Shown one piece after another: positions 46,029 to 54,340 of a stretch of DNA of 64,000 nucleotides (the stretch's first letter is position 1; each line of letters begins with the position of its first letter). The translations under genes and the position numbers were made by a program. A model generated the notes under the pieces. The model was not told the origin of the DNA. It worked only from the letters and a program-made list of their open reading frames with translations, and did not search any database. Source of the DNA: Flavobacterium sp. 5 (GTDB taxonomy: Bacteria > Bacteroidota > Bacteroidia > Flavobacteriales > Flavobacteriaceae); NCBI RefSeq assembly GCF_002813295.1, contig NZ_PHUE01000001.1:4526001-4590000 (forward strand), in the 5' to 3' direction.

Positions 46029-46457
46029 TTAAAATGCAACATTCCATTTAGGTAATTTACCTGTTTCGTCTAAGAAGTTTTGCAAAACTTGTCCTTCTAT
46101 GCTAGTAGGAATAGCTTTTATTGAGTCATTAAACGTTTCAAACCAAAAAACTTCTAAAGTATCAATGTTTTCTTTTTTCATCTGTGCTGGCCAAGAATAT
46201 TTTCTTCCAGTTTTTGCAAATTGATGACCGTTTACAATTTTGTCATATAGTCCACCACTTTTGCTTTTTAGAGTTCCATCATTTTGAACAGTTCCAGTAG
46301 AACTAACCATAATTAACTCTTTTGTATCTGCTACAACAGCATATACTACAAAAACACCACTTGCATTGTCTGAAGCGTTACAAACAGCTTCTAAATTATC
46401 TTCTTGTGTAAACGTAAAATTTCCTTTTACTGTAAACTTTTCTAATTCTTTGTACAT
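46029..46457 (-). CDS. small protein with a degenerate GIY-YIG-like pattern
   Basis: 142 residues, not certainly assigned. VVY (37-39) is followed after exactly 10 residues by MVS (50-52), matching GIY-x10-YIG spacing. The helix GGLYDKIVNG has Lys73 where the catalytic Arg would be, SIEGQVLQNF supplies Glu121, and KLPKWN ends with Asn139, both expected in GIY-YIG nucleases. Because the YIG and Arg positions are substituted, a nuclease-fold protein with lost or altered catalysis is likelier than an active enzyme. Monocistronic, between the terminators of msrB and sucD. No signal peptide. Confidence 0.5.
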   Translation of the reverse strand: MYKELEKFTVKGNFTFTQEDNLEAVCNASDNASGVFVVYAVVADTKELIMVSSTGTVQNDGTLKSKSGGLYDKIVNGHQFAKTGRKYSWPAQMKKENIDTLEVFWFETFNDSIKAIPTSIEGQVLQNFLDETGKLPKWNVAF

Positions 46458-46473
46458 ATCTTATTTATTAATC

Positions 46474-46503
46474 AAAATGCCCCACAAAATCGTGAGGCAT
46501 TTT
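46474..46503 (-). terminator. sucD terminator
   Basis: AAAATGCCCCAC and GTGAGGCATTTT form a 12-bp stem with one mismatch, 28 bases after the sucD stop. Confidence 0.8.
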
Positions 46504-46531
46504 GGAATTTTATTGTTTAAAATATTGAAAA

Positions 46532-47404
46532 TTAACCCAATACTTCTTTAACTTTTTTACCAATCTCAGCTGGAGAATCTACAACGTGTATTCCATTTTC
46601 TCTCATGATTTGTTTTTTAGCTTCAGCTGTATCATCAGAACCTCCAACAATTGCACCAGCATGTCCCATTGTACGTCCAGCTGGAGCTGTAACTCCTGCT
46701 ATGAAACCTACAACTGGTTTACGGTTACCATCAGCTTTGATCCATTTAGCCGCATCAGCTTCTAATTGACCACCGATTTCACCAATCATAACGATACATT
46801 CCGTTTCTGGATCGTTCATTAATAATTCAACAGCTTCTTTAGTAGTAGTTCCAATAATTGGATCTCCACCAATACCGATAGCAGTTGTAATTCCTAATCC
46901 TTGTTTAACAACCTGATCAGCAGCTTCGTAAGTTAATGTTCCAGATTTTGAAACAATTCCAACAGTTCCTTTTTTGAAAACGAATCCTGGCATAATTCCA
47001 ACTTTAGCTTCTCCTGGAGTAATTACACCAGGGCAGTTTGGTCCAATTAATCTAGCATTTCTTTCTTTAACATAGCTATTCGCTTTAATCATATCAGCAA
47101 CTGGAATTCCTTCTGTAATTGCTATGATAACTTTTATTCCTGCATCAGCAGCTTCCATAATAGCATCAGCGGCAAAAGCTGGCGGTACAAAAATAATTGT
47201 AGTATCAGCTCCAGCTTGTACTACAGCATCTTTTACTGTATTGAAAACTGGAAGGTCCAAATGTGTAGTTCCACCTTTTCCTGGAGTAACACCACCAACA
47301 ACATTTGTACCGTATTCAATCATTTGTGTAGCGTGGAAAGTTCCTTCACTACCTGTAAATCCTTGAACAATTATTTTTGAATCTTTATTGACTAAAACAC
47401 TCAT
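46532..47404 (-). CDS. sucD: succinate--CoA ligase (ADP-forming) alpha subunit
   Basis: 290 residues. CoA-binding Rossmann domain with [19 protein letters not shown], the [12 protein letters not shown] block and the active-site histidine H248 in [14 protein letters not shown]-cycle interconversion of succinyl-CoA and succinate. The beta subunit is not adjacent, which is common in Bacteroidota. A -7 box lies just upstream. Confidence 0.97.
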   Translation of the reverse strand: MSVLVNKDSKIIVQGFTGSEGTFHATQMIEYGTNVVGGVTPGKGGTTHLDLPVFNTVKDAVVQAGADTTIIFVPPAFAADAIMEAADAGIKVIIAITEGIPVADMIKANSYVKERNARLIGPNCPGVITPGEAKVGIMPGFVFKKGTVGIVSKSGTLTYEAADQVVKQGLGITTAIGIGGDPIIGTTTKEAVELLMNDPETECIVMIGEIGGQLEADAAKWIKADGNRKPVVGFIAGVTAPAGRTMGHAGAIVGGSDDTAEAKKQIMRENGIHVVDSPAEIGKKVKEVLG

Positions 47405-47439
47405 GATATATTTTTTATGTAGTTTTTAAAATTGTTTCG

Positions 47440-47447
47440 CAAAAGTA
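47440..47447 (-). promoter_or_regulatory. possible -7 element for sucD
   Basis: Minus-strand TACTTTTG matches TAnnTTTG 36 bases before the sucD start. No TTTG at -33. Confidence 0.4.
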
Positions 47448-47493
47448 AGGCTTTTGTAATTATTTTATACTTTTTTTAAAATAAAAATAATGA

Positions 47494-47853
47494 CTAAACT
47501 TGACTGATCTGGTATCCTCTGTATAATTTACTATCTTTTATTTCCCATATAATCATAATATGAGCCAAAAACATTTCTTCTCTTGGATTTTCTATTGTTT
47601 TTACAAAATGATCAAAACGAACAGAAACGATGTTTCCTTCTTCGATAATATGACTAATTCTTGCTTTTGTACGAACATAAGCTCTGCTAATTTCATTAGT
47701 CAACTTTAATATTTGATCATAATCCCTTTGAAGAAATCCTGCAGTACTATTCCAATCCAAAATACATTCGGGATGTAAATACTCTTTCATTATCTCAGGA
47801 TTAATGAAGGCATCTGATTTATAAAAACTTTTTACAATTTCTTTAGCAGACAT
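47494..47853 (-). CDS. NTF2-like/SnoaL-type small protein
   Basis: 119 residues with the cystatin-like fold pattern of SnoaL/NTF2 proteins: N-terminal helix (AKEIVKSFYKSDAF), an acidic/aromatic pocket strand (YLHPECILDWNSTAGF), and terminal strands HIMIIWEIKDSKLYRGYQISQ. Cytoplasmic; ligand or enzymatic role cannot be called. It follows the LpxD-like gene by only 2 bases, so it is co-transcribed with it. Confidence 0.75.
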   Translation of the reverse strand: MSAKEIVKSFYKSDAFINPEIMKEYLHPECILDWNSTAGFLQRDYDQILKLTNEISRAYVRTKARISHIIEEGNIVSVRFDHFVKTIENPREEMFLAHIMIIWEIKDSKLYRGYQISQV

Positions 47854-47855
47854 AA

Positions 47856-48785
47856 TTATTTCAATTTATTTAAAATTTCAGGAATCTTCTTAATATTTGC
47901 TGATTGTTTTAAAAATGCTCTTGATTCTTGTATTGGGTTTCCATTATAAACTTTATCTCCGGATAATGATTTGGTCACTCCTGCTTGAGCTAAAACTATA
48001 GCTTTAGATCCAATTTTAATTCCACTTGTTATTCCTACTTGGCCCCAAATGGTAACTTCATCTTCAATAATAACACAACCAGCAATTCCAGTTTGAGAAG
48101 CAATTAAGCATTTTTTTCCAATAACGGTATCATGTCCAACATGTACTTGGTTATCAATTTTTGTTCCTTCACCAATTGTGGTATCTCCAGTGACTCCTTT
48201 ATCAATAGTGCAAAGAGCACCAATTCCAACATTGTCTTTAATTACAACCCTACCACTTGATAGTAATTGATCATACCCTTCTGGTCTTTTTTTATAATAA
48301 AAAGCATCAGCACCAAGAACAGTACCGGAATGAATAATTACATTATTTCCAATAATAGTATGGTCATATATTGAAACATTAGCATGTATTAAACAATTTT
48401 CACCAATAACAACATTATTTCCAATGAAAGCATTTGGCTGAATAATTGTTCCTTCCCCGATTTTTGCTGAAGAAGAAATGGTAACGTTTGCTTGAGTAAA
48501 AGGCTTAAAATGTCCGGTTAGTAAATTAAAATCTCTAAATGGATCATCAGATATCAATAATGCTTTTCCTTCTGGGCAATCCACTTCTTTATTAATTAAA
48601 ACAATCGTAGCAGCAGAATTTAATGCTTTATCGTAGTATTTTGGATGATCAACAAAAACTATATCACCCGATTCCACGACATGAATTTCATTCATACCAT
48701 AAACAGGAAATGAAGCATCACCAACAAATTCACATTGAAGTAAATTTGCGATATCTTGTAGTGAATGAACTTTTGGGAATTTCAT
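47856..48785 (-). CDS. LpxD-like UDP-acylglucosamine N-acyltransferase paralogue
   Basis: 309 residues. N-terminal LpxD-type uridine-binding domain (LQDIANLLQCEFVGDASFPVYGMNEIHVVESGDIVFVDHPKY) followed by hexapeptide beta-helix repeats with VHVGHDTVIG (the putative catalytic His region) and an end similar to LpxD. It is shorter than the bona fide LpxD at 51747-52790 and lies past efp. Bacteroidota often carry this second copy; whether it acylates a different sugar nucleotide is unknown. Confidence 0.8.
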   Translation of the reverse strand: MKFPKVHSLQDIANLLQCEFVGDASFPVYGMNEIHVVESGDIVFVDHPKYYDKALNSAATIVLINKEVDCPEGKALLISDDPFRDFNLLTGHFKPFTQANVTISSSAKIGEGTIIQPNAFIGNNVVIGENCLIHANVSIYDHTIIGNNVIIHSGTVLGADAFYYKKRPEGYDQLLSSGRVVIKDNVGIGALCTIDKGVTGDTTIGEGTKIDNQVHVGHDTVIGKKCLIASQTGIAGCVIIEDEVTIWGQVGITSGIKIGSKAIVLAQAGVTKSLSGDKVYNGNPIQESRAFLKQSANIKKIPEILNKLK

Positions 48786-48811
48786 AATTTAATTAGAAAT
48801 AGTATAATTAA

Positions 48812-48841
48812 AAAATGTGCTAATATCAATTAACACATTTT
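48812..48841 (-). terminator. efp terminator
   Basis: AAAATGTGCTAAT and ATTAACACATTTT pair over 13 bp with one mismatch around ATCA, 16 bases after the efp stop and before the LpxD-like gene. Confidence 0.75.
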
Positions 48842-48857
48842 CTAATTATCAAATTAT

Positions 48858-49424
48858 TTATGCTTTAACACGTTCCATATAAGAACCTGATGTAGTATCA
48901 ATTTTAATTTTGTCACCTTCATTAATGAATAAAGGTACATTTACTGTAGCTCCAGTTTCAACAGTAGCTGATTTAGTTGCATTTGTAGCTGTATTTCCTT
49001 TGATACCTGGTTCGGCATAAGTAACTTCAAGGATTACTGATGCTGGCATATCTACAGAAAGTGGTAAATCTGTCTCAGTGTTGATACTTACCATAACGTT
49101 TTCTCCTTCTTTTAATAAATCAGGGGAATCAAGAATGGATTTATTTAAAGAAATTTGTTCGAAAGTCTCTACATTCATAAAGTGAAATAAATCCCCTTCA
49201 GGGTATAAAAACTGAAATTTGTGATTTTCAACTCTCACTTCATCAATTTTATGTCCTGCAGAAAATGTATTATCCAATACTTTTCCATTGCTTAAACTTC
49301 TCAATTTTGTTCTAACAAATGCAGGTCCTTTACCTGGTTTCACATGAAGAAATTCAATGATTTTATAAATATCATTGTTATATTTGATACATAATCCGTT
49401 TTTAATATCTGATGTAGATGCCAT
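48858..49424 (-). CDS. efp: elongation factor P
   Basis: 188 residues, three-domain EF-P. The domain I loop KPGKGPAFVRTKLR contains the tip Lys used for modification in some bacteria; GDTYxxxx-type strands and the end IKIDTTSGSYMERVKA are typical. Relieves ribosome stalling at polyproline. Situated between lpxA and the LpxD-like gene. Confidence 0.97.
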   Translation of the reverse strand: MASTSDIKNGLCIKYNNDIYKIIEFLHVKPGKGPAFVRTKLRSLSNGKVLDNTFSAGHKIDEVRVENHKFQFLYPEGDLFHFMNVETFEQISLNKSILDSPDLLKEGENVMVSINTETDLPLSVDMPASVILEVTYAEPGIKGNTATNATKSATVETGATVNVPLFINEGDKIKIDTTSGSYMERVKA

Positions 49425-49520
49425 TTTTTTGTTTATTTATTGATTCTTTTATTTCTAGATTCATTTATTTATTTGAACGATTAAGCGATTTAATAAATAA
49501 AATGATCAACTGACTTATTT

Positions 49521-50306
49521 TTAATAATTCCCTGAATATCCTTTCATAACACCACGAGACGAATTTCTAATAAAATCTAATATTTCGTCACGTTCTGTTG
49601 TTGCTTCCATTTCTGCTTCAATAATACCAATTGCTTGGGTTGTATTGTAGTTTTTTTGATAAAGAATTCGATAAATATTCTGAATTTCTCTGATTTTTTC
49701 AGTAGAAAACCCTCTTCTTCTTAAACCAACTGAATTAATCCCAACATAAGACAAAGGTTCCTTTGCCGCTTTAGTATAGGGAGGAACGTCTTTTCTTAAT
49801 AAAGAGCCACCAGAAATCATTGCATGATCTCCTACACTTATAAATTGATGTACGGCAGATAAACCGCCAATAACTGCATAATTACCAATGGTTACGTGCC
49901 CTCCAAGCAGAACACCATTTACAATGATTGCATTATCACCCACATGACAATCGTGAGCAATATGGGCAGCAGCCATGATTAAACAATTATTTCCGATAGT
50001 GGTTTGCCCTGAAGCTATAGTTCCTCTATTTATAGTAACACATTCTCTAATAGTACAGTTGTCTCCAATAATGGCAAGAGAATCTTCTCCTCCAAATTTT
50101 AAATCTTGAGGTACAGCAGCAATTACCGCACCTGGAAAAATGTTACAATTTTTACCAATTCGAGCTCCTTCCATTATAGTAACATTGGAACCTATCCAAG
50201 TACCATCTCCTATAATGACATTATTATGTATGGTTGTAAAAGGTTCAATTACAACATTTTTGGCGATTTTTGCACCTGGATGAACGTATGCTAACGGTTG
50301 ATTCAT
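49521..50306 (-). CDS. lpxA: UDP-N-acetylglucosamine acyltransferase
   Basis: 261 residues of left-handed beta-helix with hexapeptide repeats, the catalytic-site region MAAAHIAHDCHVGDNAI, and the C-terminal helical domain (GLRRRGFSTEKIREIQNIYRILY). First acylation step of lipid A synthesis. It follows lpxC/fabZ by 59 bases. Confidence 0.96.
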   Translation of the reverse strand: MNQPLAYVHPGAKIAKNVVIEPFTTIHNNVIIGDGTWIGSNVTIMEGARIGKNCNIFPGAVIAAVPQDLKFGGEDSLAIIGDNCTIRECVTINRGTIASGQTTIGNNCLIMAAAHIAHDCHVGDNAIIVNGVLLGGHVTIGNYAVIGGLSAVHQFISVGDHAMISGGSLLRKDVPPYTKAAKEPLSYVGINSVGLRRRGFSTEKIREIQNIYRILYQKNYNTTQAIGIIEAEMEATTERDEILDFIRNSSRGVMKGYSGNY

Positions 50307-50365
50307 CTACTGTTTTTTTAATTAATTAAAAGATTAATACTTTTTATAAAGCATTTAATCAAAAT

Positions 50366-51763
50366 TTATTGCTTTCTAGCAATTTGCGCCATTAACTCAG
50401 CTTGAGCAACTAATCGCCCATTTGCATAAGCGTTTGCCTGCATGTGACAAATACCTCTACGTATTGGAGTTATTAAGTCACATTTGAAAATAAGTGTATC
50501 CCCAGGTAATACTTTTTGTTTGAATTTTACATTATCAATTTTCATGAAAAAAGTCAAGTAATTTTCAGGATCTGGAACTGTGCTCAAAACTAAAATACCT
50601 CCAGTTTGTGCCATAGCTTCTACAATCAAAACTCCAGGCATTACTGGTGCATTTGGAAAGTGACCAATGAAAAAACTTTCATTCATTGTCACGTTTTTCA
50701 TGCCTACTACGTGACTATCAGACATTTCGATTATTCTGTCAATCAACAAGAATGGAGGTCTATGCGGAAGCATTGCCATAATCTTATGGATGTCCATTAA
50801 TGGTTCTTGATTTAAATCATAAGTAGGAACATAATTTCTTTGTTCGTTTTTGATGATTTTTGACATTTTTTTTGCAAACTGAGTATTCACATAATGTCCA
50901 GGTTTATTTGCAATTATCTTTCCTTGGATTTTAGTTCCAATTAAGGCTAAATCACCAATTACATCTAATAATTTATGTCTTGCCGCTTCATTAGGATAAT
51001 GCAAAGTAAGGTTATCTAAAATACCATTTGGTTTTACAGTAATCTCATCTTTACCGAATGCTTTTTTCAAGCTTTCCATTGTAGATTCTGAAATATCTTT
51101 ATCTACATAAACGATAGCATTATTTAAGTCCCCGCCTTTAATTAATCCATTTTCTAATAATGCTTCTAATTCATGTAAAAAACTAAATGTTCTTGCATTA
51201 GAAATTTCAGTTTTGAAATCATTAATAGTTTTTAAAGTTGCATTTTGAGTACCTAATATTTTTGTACCAAAATCAACCATAGTTGTTACACTGTAATGAT
51301 CACTTGGCATAACCATGATCTCACTTCCAGAAGCTTCATCTATAAAAGAAATAACTTCTTTTACTACATATATATTACGATTTAATTCTTGTTCCTGTAT
51401 ACCAGCTTCTTCTATGGCTTCCATGAAAAATTTTGAAGAGCCATCCATAATAGGAAGTTCAGAAGCGTCTAATTCAATGATAATATTATCCAAATCAGAA
51501 CCCATCAAGGCAGCTAAAACATGCTCAGGTGTTTGAATTTTGACACCCAATTTTTCTAAATTTGTACCACGTTGTGTATTAACTACATAATTAGCATCAG
51601 CTTCAATAACAGGATGACCTTCAAGATCAACACGAACAAAAGTGAATCCATTATTTACTGGAGCAGGTTTAAAAGTCATTTTTACTTCTTTTCCAGTATG
51701 TAATCCAACTCCCGTTAACGAAATTTCTGTTTTGATGGTCTTCTGTTTAACCATTGTTTCCAT
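50366..51763 (-). CDS. lpxC/fabZ: bifunctional LpxC deacetylase / FabZ dehydratase
   Basis: 465 residues, the fusion typical of Bacteroidota. LpxC part (1-about 305) with [16 protein letters not shown] and [14 protein letters not shown] (zinc histidines). FabZ part (about 320-465) with [17 protein letters not shown], the catalytic-site His in [22 protein letters not shown]. Couples committed lipid A deacetylation with fatty-acid elongation. Its start overlaps the 3' end of lpxD by 17 bases. Confidence 0.97.
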   Translation of the reverse strand: METMVKQKTIKTEISLTGVGLHTGKEVKMTFKPAPVNNGFTFVRVDLEGHPVIEADANYVVNTQRGTNLEKLGVKIQTPEHVLAALMGSDLDNIIIELDASELPIMDGSSKFFMEAIEEAGIQEQELNRNIYVVKEVISFIDEASGSEIMVMPSDHYSVTTMVDFGTKILGTQNATLKTINDFKTEISNARTFSFLHELEALLENGLIKGGDLNNAIVYVDKDISESTMESLKKAFGKDEITVKPNGILDNLTLHYPNEAARHKLLDVIGDLALIGTKIQGKIIANKPGHYVNTQFAKKMSKIIKNEQRNYVPTYDLNQEPLMDIHKIMAMLPHRPPFLLIDRIIEMSDSHVVGMKNVTMNESFFIGHFPNAPVMPGVLIVEAMAQTGGILVLSTVPDPENYLTFFMKIDNVKFKQKVLPGDTLIFKCDLITPIRRGICHMQANAYANGRLVAQAELMAQIARKQ

Positions 51764-52790
51764 TTTTTTGGTTTAATATTTGTTTTTTTAACTCTTCTAT
51801 TTCTTTTACCATTTTTGGTAAATTCTTAAAATAAACATACGATTTACTAAAATCAGAATATCCAAAAGTTGGACTTCCCTGTAATACTTCGTTGTCTTTT
51901 ATATTGCTTGCAACTCCAGATTGAGCCTGAATACGTACATTATTACCAATAGTTAAATGCCCTACAATCCCTACTTGTCCTCCAATCATGCCGTTTTCAC
52001 CCAATTTTGTTGAGCCTGCAATTCCTGTTTGGGCAGCAATAACTGTATTTTTTCCTATTTCTACATTATGAGCAATTTGAACTTGATTGTCAATTTTGAC
52101 ACCGGATCTTATAATGGTAGATCCTAATGTGGCTCTGTCAATAGTTGAATTGGCACCAATATCTACATAATCTTCAATAATTACATTTCCAATTTGTGGA
52201 ATTTTATTATAAGTACCATCTTCATTTGGAGCATACCCAAAACCATCAGCACCAATAACTGCTCCTGAATGAATTGTGCAATCATTTCCAATTACTGTCT
52301 CGGAATAAATTTTAGCACCAGCAAAAATAATGACATTATTACCAATAGTCACATTGTCACCAATAAAACTTCCGGGATATACTTTAACATTATCTCCTAA
52401 TATTACATTGTCTCCTATGTAACTAAAGCTTCCTAAATATAAATTTTCACCATAGGCTGCACTTTCGGAAATAAAAGAAGGATTTTCAATACCACTCTTA
52501 TTTAATTTCACTTGATTATAAAACTCTAATAATTTAGAAAAAGCTTTATAGGCATCACTTACTTTTATAAGTGTTGTACTTATTGGAGATTCAGGTTCAA
52601 AAGTATCATTAACGATTGTAATTGAAGCTTCAGTGGTATATATAAAGTTAGTGTATTTTGGATTGGATAAAAAAGTAAGAGAACCGCTGGTTCCTTCTTC
52701 AATTTTAGATAAGCGAGACACTTCAACATTGGGATTACCAACAATCTCTCCTTCTAATATTCCTGCTATTTGTTCAGCTGTAAATTTCAT
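51747..52790 (-). CDS. lpxD: UDP-3-O-acylglucosamine N-acyltransferase
   Basis: 347 residues. LpxD N-domain ([30 protein letters not shown]), long hexapeptide helix with the [42 protein letters not shown] core and the His of QIAHNVEIG, and a C-terminal helix ([14 protein letters not shown]). Third step of lipid A synthesis. First gene of lpxD-lpxC/fabZ-lpxA. Confidence 0.96.
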   Translation of the reverse strand: MKFTAEQIAGILEGEIVGNPNVEVSRLSKIEEGTSGSLTFLSNPKYTNFIYTTEASITIVNDTFEPESPISTTLIKVSDAYKAFSKLLEFYNQVKLNKSGIENPSFISESAAYGENLYLGSFSYIGDNVILGDNVKVYPGSFIGDNVTIGNNVIIFAGAKIYSETVIGNDCTIHSGAVIGADGFGYAPNEDGTYNKIPQIGNVIIEDYVDIGANSTIDRATLGSTIIRSGVKIDNQVQIAHNVEIGKNTVIAAQTGIAGSTKLGENGMIGGQVGIVGHLTIGNNVRIQAQSGVASNIKDNEVLQGSPTFGYSDFSKSYVYFKNLPKMVKEIEELKKQILNQKNGNNG

Positions 52791-52887
52791 CTTATTGTAT
52801 TGTATTTTTAAAAGGTATAAGACGGAACAGACTAAAAGTTAGTTCTCACACTATATAATAAAAATGGATTGGCTTGATTCATGGCGA

Positions 52888-52895
52888 CAAAAATA
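52888..52895 (-). promoter_or_regulatory. possible -7 element for the lpx operon
   Basis: Minus-strand TATTTTTG matches TAnnTTTG 98 bases before lpxD. A second candidate lies at 52944-52951 inside the end of the HD gene. Confidence 0.35.
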
Positions 52896-52921
52896 TAAAA
52901 AATAGGTTTTAAATGTTAATT

Positions 52922-54151
52922 TTAAAGCAGTTGTTTTGGAAAACAAATATAATACTTAGTTACTAACCTTGATAACGACTTCAAATTCAGTTGGTCAGAA
53001 GCTTCTACAACATCTTCGATAGTTGCATCTTTATTTAATATTCGTATAGGTTCAGCTACTTTACTGTATGCCTGGCTTTTTATTTTTCCTTTGAATATAA
53101 AATAATTAGACTCGGCCAATGTAATTTTATTTTTAATTGAAAAACGTTCTTTTTGCTCTTGCAATTCTTCTAAAGAAACTTTTTCATTGGTCAATTTTAT
53201 TTTTAATAAGTCTCTGTTAATAATCATTTTGCTTAACGAAGAGAGAATAAAGTCATCATTACTTTCCCATGCTTTTAAGGCACTAATAATATCAAAATCG
53301 TCTAGTTTTGTAAAAAGTTTTACTGTTTTTTGATCGAAAGTATCTAAGGTTACTTTGTTTTGCATGAAAAATAATAAGGGAGCACTACATGGCAAAACAA
53401 TCCCTCTTTCGGTTAATTCTTTGGCTCGTTTTAAAGCTTTGGTTAAAGTTAGTTCGGCAACCAAGCTTGTTTTATGTAAATATACCTGCCAATACATCAA
53501 TCTACGTGACATCAAAAATTTTTCAACCGAGTAAATTCCCTTTTCTTCAATCACCAATACATCATCCACCACATTCATCATCTGAATCAATCTCTCAGAA
53601 TTGACATTTCCTTCGGAAACACCTGAATAAAAGCTATCTCTTTTTAGATAATCCATGCGATCCATATCCAGCTGGCTAGAGATCAATTGTAGCATAAATT
53701 TACGATGGTATTCTCCTTTAAAAACTTGAATGGCAAGACTCAATTGACCATTAAATTCAATATTGAGTTCATTCATCAATAGTAATGAAATTTCTTCGTG
53801 ATGAACATCCTCCACAATACTGCTTTCCATTGCATGTGAAAATGGGCCATGTCCTATATCATGCAATAATATGGCAATATATAATGCATTTTCTTCTTCG
53901 GTGCTGATGTTTATTTCTTTAAAGCGCAAGACTTCAACTGCCTTTTGCATTAAATGCATACAGCCTAAAGCATGGTGAAAACGGGTGTGATTAGCTCCTG
54001 GGTATACTAAATAAGACAGTCCCATTTGAGATATACGTCTTAACCGCTGAAAATAAGGATGCTGGACTAAATCGTAGATTAAAGGATTTGGGATAGTAAT
54101 AAACCCGTAAATTGGATCATTGAATATTTTTAATTTATTTATTTGAGACAC
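52922..54151 (-). CDS. HD domain phosphohydrolase, GTG start
   Basis: 409 residues from a GTG at 54151 (VSQINKLKIFNDPIYGFITIP...). The open frame reaches an ATG at 54229, but that extension contains a perfect TATATTTG box at 54174-54181, so I start after it. HD metal motifs are present: HTRFHHALGCMHLM and LLHDIGHGPFSHAME, followed by the SQLDMDRMDYLKRDSFYSG block seen in SAMHD1/dGTPase-like HD proteins. Likely a nucleotide phosphohydrolase; substrate not determined. Upstream of lpxD on the same strand. Confidence 0.85.
   Translation of the reverse strand: MSQINKLKIFNDPIYGFITIPNPLIYDLVQHPYFQRLRRISQMGLSYLVYPGANHTRFHHALGCMHLMQKAVEVLRFKEINISTEEENALYIAILLHDIGHGPFSHAMESSIVEDVHHEEISLLLMNELNIEFNGQLSLAIQVFKGEYHRKFMLQLISSQLDMDRMDYLKRDSFYSGVSEGNVNSERLIQMMNVVDDVLVIEEKGIYSVEKFLMSRRLMYWQVYLHKTSLVAELTLTKALKRAKELTERGIVLPCSAPLLFFMQNKVTLDTFDQKTVKLFTKLDDFDIISALKAWESNDDFILSSLSKMIINRDLLKIKLTNEKVSLEELQEQKERFSIKNKITLAESNYFIFKGKIKSQAYSKVAEPIRILNKDATIEDVVEASDQLNLKSLSRLVTKYYICFPKQLL
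52938..52951 (-). repeat. 14-bp repeat, copy 1, containing a TATATTTG box
   Basis: GGAAAACAAATATA occurs here, inside the last codons of the HD gene, and again at 54168-54181 just before that gene. On the minus strand each reads as a TATATTTG promoter box followed by the same GTTTTCC. Confidence 0.6.
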
Positions 54152-54167
54152 AATCAAGTAATTTTTA

Positions 54168-54181
54168 GGAAAACAAATATA
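54168..54181 (-). promoter_or_regulatory. 14-bp repeat, copy 2, probable HD gene promoter
   Basis: Contains minus-strand TATATTTG at 54174-54181, about 23 bases before the GTG start at 54151. A weak GAAA replaces CAAA at the -33 side. Supports the shorter HD start. Confidence 0.5.
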
Positions 54182-54283
54182 GTTAAAATAGTATATAGTA
54201 TTGAAATCGATTTTGTATTCTAATTGCAAAAACTTTTGTCAGCTACTGTAATAAGAAAAGAGCAAATTTCATACAATAAAAAA

Positions 54284-54309
54284 ACCTCCAAAATTTATTC
54301 CTTGGAGGT
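54284..54309 (-). terminator. tssF terminator, end of the T6SS cluster
   Basis: ACCTCCAA (54284-54291) and TTGGAGGT (54302-54309) pair perfectly, with an A-run on the left that becomes the minus-strand T-run, 32 bases after the tssF stop. Confidence 0.85.
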
Positions 54310-54340
54310 CTTTTGTCTTTTGAAAACTATCTTATAAAAG

